64,000 nt of DNA from Paraphysomonas bandaiensis (Eukaryota; Chrysophyceae), in contig CBFFRP010000236.1 of assembly GCA_965644295.1 (NCBI GenBank), positions 1 through 64,000 of the forward strand, read 5' to 3'. Both the position numbers and the translations under genes were made by a program. Positions within the stretch are counted from its first letter, which is position 1. Each line of letters starts with the position of its first letter. Below the pieces are notes generated by a model. The model was not told the DNA's origin, searched no databases, and saw only the letters and a list, made by a program, of their open reading frames with translations. Positions 58,114 through 64,000 of this stretch are shown here, piece after piece.

Positions 58114-59838
58114 ATGTTTTCAGAAGATAGGAAGAGAAGATTTCACGATAGTTGTGAAGATGACAGATATGAAGGTGGTCCTCCACAGTTCAAAAGGCGA
58201 GCTAGTCTAGGATACTCCCATGACAGTAGACCACATGAAAGGTTCTTGATATGTGTGAATTAGTACTCTTATAATATATGTGGTCGTGATAGGCATGCTA
58301 GTGAGTATCAAGGTCACTCATCGTCCCATCGCAACGAATATACAACTCACAATAGAGATAGAAGGATAAGTAAAGGCCGCGGGGCTTCTGGTACTCCTGG
58401 GAGGTATAATAGGAGCAGGAGCCCATCTCCTGGACCGCCTCCACATATGCAGCGACGATGGTCGGATCATGGTATTGCGGATTGATGAAGTATATACCAT
58501 GTAATATGACTTACTTACAGGAAATTACGGGCATGCTGACGATAGAGGGGACTTTAGAAGAGGTAGTCGAGGGCCTTCGGGTGAATAAATAATTTGTATA
58601 TATATGAACATGGTTGTCGTATCGAATATGAGTGTCGTGTAGCATAGTAATTGGACTGCTCTTCTTGATAATATCGGCTCTTGTCTGTTCAGGTCAAGGA
58701 CAGAGTTATCGCTCAGTCACAACACCTCGTCCCATGCCTTCACAAGGACTTGGACAAAGAGAGGGTAGATATGTTACCCCATCTCACACCACTCCTGCCA
58801 CTAGTCATCCCCCTGATATAGGTATAACCACTATCATTTCCACACCATCGATCCCTGTTATGTCTAGTGTGTATCTCGACAAGGCACAATTCTAATTGCT
58901 GTCCATTCAGACCCTAGCCTGCGTCGTATTGCTAATATAGAGTGTGCCCTATTGGACTGTGCATTCTCCCGTGCACTTCTTCGGATTGGAATGTCCCCCC
59001 GTGAAGGTGGCTACAAACGCCAGGCCTCAGCTACTGACAAGTCCGTTGTTACCCCTCAAACACCTGGAGTGGTTGATGTAAATGAAAGCGCAAGGGATAT
59101 GGCCCGTCGGGTCCCTCCAGTAACACCGAGTGAAGGGCTTGGCACGCCTGCCAGTAGTACCCCACTTATCACGCCGACACCCGGTCGAAGAGGAAACCGC
59201 CCTTCCCGGTTCTCCTCCGGCCCACCAGTCCCGCCCAGTAATGCTACTCCAGTGCCTACCCCTCCAACTGTGTATCGCCCACCGTCTGGCGATGATGTTG
59301 TTATGGAAGACGTTGGCAATCCTGAAAGACCTCTCGGTGCATCGGCCCCAGGTATGGCGTTGCTCATTTGTACCTGAAGTATTACTTATTTCACTTGAAC
59401 TTGCGATTAGGTATTGTTGTTGGAGCCAATGCTACTATGTTGCGAACAACTTCCAATAGTTTTGGCCACAGTAATGTCAGTAACAATTCCCCTTCACTGC
59501 ACCGGGTGCAACCTGATTCTGCACCTCGTAAGCTAAGTACTCCGCTGAGTACACATCGCGAGGCGAACGCTGTTCCGCCAGGTGTGCATGGTAATTACCG
59601 TCCACATACGTCAGGGAGAGGGCCTTCTCCCCAAGTACATAGTGGACAACGCGGATATAGTCATGGAAGTCGGGAGAGCCGAGGAGATGGATGGGGGCCT
59701 GGGTGGAATCAGCAGCAGCCTCCAGGAGGGGGGCGTGGAGGTGCTGGTTATTATAATAGAGGAGGGGGGAGGGGAGGTAGAAACTTTAGAGGGGGTGGAG
59801 GCATGGGTAGAGGTCCACCACCACAAGGAAGATATTGA
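58114..59838 (+). CDS. RGG-tailed low-complexity protein, likely RNA-binding (6 exons)
   Basis: Exons 58114-58241, 58293-58471, 58521-58580, 58693-58821, 58911-59351 and 59411-59838 sum to 1365 nt, giving 454 aa. The N-terminal part is Arg/Ser-rich (RYNRSRSPSPGPPP). The middle is Pro/Thr-rich with several TP sites (VTPQTPG, VPPVTPSEG, TPLITPTPGRR), suitable for proline-directed kinases. A short ordered-looking segment lies at about 167-195 (RRIANIECALLDCAFSRALL). The C-terminus is Gly/Arg-rich with GGGRGG repeats, the RGG type that binds RNA and is methylated. No RRM or other RNA-binding fold is visible. Such proteins often sit in ribonucleoprotein granules; that role is inferred from composition. 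All junctions are in phase and GT-AG. Confidence 0.75.
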
Positions 59839-60886
59839 TTGCTAGTCCGTGCCATATTTTTTGTATTTACTATTGTGTTGCGATTGTTGTTGAACTTTGA
59901 TCACTTGCTTGCTTGCTTGCATATAAACGTTTGCCATATATTGGTATAATAATTAATATTTTATAGTACACACACAGCTCTACGTTTTGTCGATGACGAA
60001 ACAAGAAACGTATAAAACAATATAACTCTGGACAAACTTATCAGAAAACACATATGAGTGGTATAATGTAAAACATGTTCTTTGGCATAAATCGTAGTTG
60101 GACTTATCTAGTCTGGATGCATATAGTAGCAACAAAGCTAACCACAGCACATTAATAAAAGCGTTCCCAAAGGTCGATTGTGGTAAGTTAATCAACAACA
60201 ATAATAAAATATGGGCAAATGGTACTATATTCTATATTCTATATAAAACATACTTTGTTACGTCTTATGCTATGATATATGGCCACAGTCGTATGCACTG
60301 TCATATGAGTTACTCTTTCAAATAGCGTTTACTTTCTATTAGTGTAAATAACAATGAAATGAACCGGTAGGTTGATACTCAATCAACTACTACTCTTGGT
60401 GGAGTGATATCCGGTGCATAACAATGCCCGTAAACACACAGAGTGTCATGTCCCAGTGCACATCTTTGGACCGTTGAGATGGTAGTTTAGGAGCGTATTT
60501 CACGTATATTTCCTCGAAAGTATACAGTCCGTATTCTACGTATAACAAACTGTATTAGATGTATGTATAGTGTTGTATATGTTATGGTCAGTTGCACACT
60601 CTAATTATATGATGGATTTTTTACTATAGAAATAACACGTAGAGAGATAACATATACAAGTCTGCGTATGTATGTATGTGTAGGTGTGTATATACGGGTA
60701 GCATCCTATACATACATAGAGTTTGATTATAAGAATTACAATACACTATGACATTAACTCTATCCCCCCCCCTTGTAGTACATACAGAGTATGATTAGTT
60801 TAACCCTTATGTCAATGACAATACAGTGTGTGTATTAGACCGATACATAAGTTCACAGTAGTGAATTATCGGTCATTTGAAGGAGA
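59839..60886. other. intergenic region with TATG/CATA tracts
   Basis: About 1 kb between two plus-strand genes. Short TATG and CATA tracts near 60660-60720 and a C9 run at about 60765. No gene seen. Confidence 0.45.
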
Positions 60887-63800
60887 ATGCTCTCCTCATT
60901 AGTATATCAGCACTCACTTCGTGAATCTGCAGCATTTATAGAGGTAATCATATATACAATACACTAAATATGATAGAGATTATATATGAACAATACATAC
61001 AGGGTATCGAACACTCCTCTGTATCAAAAACATTTCTTACTGCTGATTCAAAAGCGATTCGATTGTGGTCCGCTACAAGACAGATACGTGCGTCTCATAT
61101 TGATGCCGACTTTAAACTGATCAAGCTCGAATATTTGGACTACTTTGATGTCTACTTGGTTGTGTATTTTAAGCCTAGCGCTAAGCGGGGTTTTGTAGAG
61201 CTATGGAACTCTTTATTGGATCGGGTTCAAAAGGTAATCAAAGATTATTGTACTTCCTTGGTAAATCCACTTTATTTTAGTGTGTAATTCCTATAAAGTG
61301 CACCGTGGATATGCACTGTGTAGTGAGCCCAAGCAAGTCTTTTCTTGTCATCACAGGTGCGTTTCGGTATAATGTTAGAATGTGCACAGAAACTGAGGCT
61401 GTGTAAACAGATGAAAACTCTGATATTGCGGTATTAACTATTGAAGCTAGCCAAGCAGAGAAGCCACCACAAGGTCCATGGTTTCCCAAGGCTTCAGATT
61501 TCGTAGATATGACTAGGCCAGGCACTTCCCGTACAAAAGGGTGTACGACGTCCAGAGATCCCGCGGAGTACAAGCAGACGATCAAGCTTATTAGGAGTCA
61601 AATCATTCGAGCGTGTGATGTAGACCTCGAGAGTGTTCAGGTGCAGTTGTAACATGTCAGCATGTAGTTTTGACACTATGATGGATTAGGCAATGCAAAT
61701 ATTCAACGATCACTTTTTTGCGGTTGCATGCGGAACATCACTTCTTGTCTTCAAGAGATCCAAGCCACCAGTGTTTAAAGTGACTCGTGCAGAAGTGTCA
61801 ATCGATTTCACACTGTCACTTAGTGTCCCTCCTTCTACAAATGAAGTACAAGAGAGCTTTGAGGCAACGCCTCAAACTACTGAGACGTATGATGATGGGT
61901 CGCTATTTAATCTTGCTTTCAACTATAGCTCGATGCTTAGCCCGAGTGCTGCTGTGGTGAGTATCGAGCTCATCGGAGATAACCAACCAATGCTTCTAGT
62001 GGGATATGATGACGGGAACATATCTGTCTTTGAACCTGGAGAGAGGTTTCGTGCGGTAGATTCGAAGGAAGCCGACAATTCTGAAGACTTGTCAGACGTG
62101 CCCTCTCTTGTCTTGCTCTTTCAAGCACACTACCCCAAAAACGAAAAGTCTCCATATGCCCCGATGCAGGTAGTGGCGTGTCCATGGAAAACAATTCCGG
62201 GAAGTGTTTATGTATTAGAATTTTTTTCTCTTGGCAGCGACTATAAGCTGGTTCACTGGGGATTGCGATGCAAGATTAATGGGCCCACTGACTCTAGTGT
62301 GTCGAATAGCGGCACTGTTGACTTCAATAAATCCGCTTTTGACATCGATATTCTTGGGGTGAGATTTCGTTGTGTTGGATTACTGTATAACTGTTGTCGT
62401 TATTGCAGTCATACCAGTTTTCTGTTGATTCTAAAGAGGAAGAGAGACTAGAGCTTGCTGCAAAACAGTACAAGCGTCGTAAAATCAAACAGGCTATCGT
62501 TCCGTTCGAGATATCTGCGAACGTGCCGAATGAGAGGTTTTCTCGCCATTCCAGTAGACGAGCTCTTATGTGCTCTATGGGTGGCATGCTTGCCGTATTC
62601 ATGCTTCAGCAGCCGGGTAAACTATTGCTATCCTATCAGTCTGCTCAGAAGAATATTTTGTCCTATTGTGTTGGACAGTTTAGTACCCCAACTACTGTAT
62701 ATAATAGTAGTGCTAACTCGGAATCTGAATCAATACCCGACTTAGGTTCTGATTCTACTGAAGGTTTGTCGCCTGTTTCGCTTTGTACAATTCCTATATT
62801 CACATTTGATCTATTTACTATAGCATATTCTTGTACGAAGAAAACTACGCTGGAAGACACTGTGTTGCTACTCTGTGATGGCATTATCAATGCGTATTCG
62901 CTTAAATCTGGAATGAGTAGATTTCAAATGTCTGTTCATCGTGTCCCCGTGGATCTTAACGAAGACAACATTAACAATGGGAAGTCATCTGACCCTATGG
63001 CTGTCACTAGACCACTCAAGGAATCAACTGGCTACAGGAGCCTGAAGGGTGTCGTTGTGCCGCTTAAGCAGGGGGACCCATGTTGTGTGCACTTTTCGAA
63101 ATATTCTCAGCACGTTATTGTTGGGTATTCAGACGGAAATGTGAGTCTATTTACGATGGATGTTCCTCATGCGCCTCACTCGCCCAGTAAACCGATGAAG
63201 TCGGTGATTCCATCGCACTGCTATCGACTAAATACGCAGAGTGTGCACAGTTCTCCTGTGACAGTGCTAACTTCTATACCCAAAGAGCATGAAGTACGTG
63301 ATGCCACACAAGACTCTATTTCCAATCAGCATTCCTGGATTGTTGTTGCTGATAACGATGGAATTATGTCGTCCTGGAAAATTTTTCATAAAGATAGTTC
63401 AAGGTAAAACTCGTCATTGTGTGAGATATTTCCTTAATTTGTACTAGGTCAAAATCGGGAGCAAAATTAAGCAGCTCAGTTCAAGCACACAAAAATGGAA
63501 TTGTTCAGATTGAGACTGTTAATATTATACATGCCGTTGCCAACGCTTCAGTGCCTCCCCTTGATGTTAAAGTAGGATATTCCCTCCTTATAACCGCTTG
63601 TGTGGCTGGAGAGATAAAGGTTTGGAGCATTTGTGGAATAACAGGAGAGTTGGCTTGGGTGGGCGGATTGGATAGTAGAGTAAAACTTTCGAGTATTTCT
63701 GCCATTTCTCTTCAATCTGTCAGTCATCAAAATAATGATAGCAATATGAAGAGTAACTGTGACACTAATGGCGATAGAAATGATAAGAATGAGGAGGAAT

Positions 63801-64000
63801 CAGACCAACAAGCCGAAGAATTTAATGTTATGTGTACCTCCGGTCATAGCAATGGTAGATTAATAGCCTGGATATTCTCAAGCAACATTAAGAACACCCG
63901 TGATAGTCCGACTTCTGTAATAGATGCACATTCTGGGCCCGTGATAGCTATTCATGCCCTCAGCAATGTACCTCAGTTCAATTCGTTTGCTGACACTGGC
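60887..64000 (+). CDS. WD40-type beta-propeller protein, 3' end outside window (7 exons so far)
   Basis: Exons 60887-60943, 61003-61233, 61357-61366, 61411-61640, 61690-62358, 62409-63403 and 63448-64000 (open at the window edge) give about 915 residues. Repeated blades are seen: ADSKAIRLWSATRQI, DENSDIAVLTIEAS, MLLVGYDDGNISVFEPG, HVIVGYSDGNVSLFTMD, SWIVVADNDGIMSSWKI, TACVAGEIKVWSICG and CTSGHSNGRLIAWIFSS, each ending in the W/F-type strand of WD40 repeats. The third exon is only 10 nt, needed to keep the frame and avoid an in-frame TAA; the following intron is 44 nt. A basic segment (KQYKRRKIKQ) and acidic inserts separate the propeller halves. I cannot name the family; large double-propeller proteins commonly serve in membrane traffic or as scaffolds. 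Confidence 0.75.

Noticed and set aside
61357-61420. In-frame TAA in the WD40 gene as evidence of a variant nuclear code
   Set aside because: TAA, TAG and TGA all end well-supported genes here, and a 10-nt exon plus a 44-nt intron removes the stop with good splice sites.
1-64000. tRNA genes
   Set aside because: I looked for paired A and B boxes with a closing acceptor stem and found none that I could fold with confidence; a covariance-model scan would be decisive.

Overview
This is nuclear DNA of a unicellular eukaryote. Nearly every gene is split by spliceosomal introns of about 46 to 226 bases (GT-AG, with one apparent GC-AG), intergenic DNA is AT-rich, there is a 5S rRNA gene, an LTR retrotransposon and very long tetranucleotide arrays, and no operons. 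TAA, TAG and TGA all end genes, so the code looks standard. I cannot fix the lineage. An SLC10-type carrier and a Pellino-family ligase recall holozoans; a full-size ABCG pump and a copia element occur widely in protists, plants and fungi. I rebuilt exon structures by hand. For almost every multi-exon gene the exon lengths sum to a whole number of codons and splice into recognisable domains.

Layout. 0.9-3.2 kb (-): an NTF2-like/C2/FYVE protein. 3.9-5.8 kb (+): a U-box protein with Sel1 repeats. 5.8-8.7 kb: gene-poor, with a degenerate dispersed repeat (family R1) and AT-rich palindromic DNA. 8.7-12.2 kb (-): an importin-9-like karyopherin. 13.9-14.5 kb (-): LSM12-like, divergent from 15.0-16.2 kb (+) ribosomal protein eS1. 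16.6-20.2 kb (-): an ankyrin/GH20-like fusion. 20.3-20.9 kb: an (ATGT)n array and a 5S rRNA gene. 21.3-22.9 kb (+): a zinc-finger protein with a myristoylation-type N-terminus. 23.8-25.3 kb (-): a ubiquitin-specific protease. 25.4-26.0 kb: a 600-base (CATA)n array. 26.2-27.0 kb (+): a metzincin-like protease. 27.3-28.3 kb: broken or unrecognised exons. 29.0-30.7 kb (+): a GSTCD-like methyltransferase. 32.2-38.0 kb: a copia retrotransposon with 320/322-base LTRs and AGGTT target duplication, nested in an older AT-rich repeat. 38.4-42.4 kb (-): a full-size ABCG transporter. 43.1-45.4 kb (+): a SAM-Pellino E3 ligase. 46.0-47.7 kb (-): an AlkB-like dioxygenase and a partial duplicate of its tail. 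48.4-49.4 kb (+): an SLC10/BASS transporter. 49.9-52.2 kb: another R1 copy and AT-rich repeats. 52.3-54.2 kb (-): an ammonium transporter with an altered pore histidine. 54.8-55.8 kb (+): an unrecognised, F-box-like protein. 56.4-57.7 kb (-): a short-chain dehydrogenase. 58.1-59.8 kb (+): an RGG-tailed low-complexity protein. 60.9-64.0 kb (+): a WD40-type protein that runs off the window.

The genes do not form one pathway. Ubiquitin signalling (U-box, USP, Pellino), membrane transport (ABCG, AMT, SLC10) and RNA/translation (eS1, LSM12-like, 5S) recur as themes. The most unusual items are the SAM-Pellino gene, the ankyrin-GH20 fusion without a visible catalytic Asp-Glu, the ammonium channel with Asn at a normally His pore position, and the young but multiply frameshifted retrotransposon.
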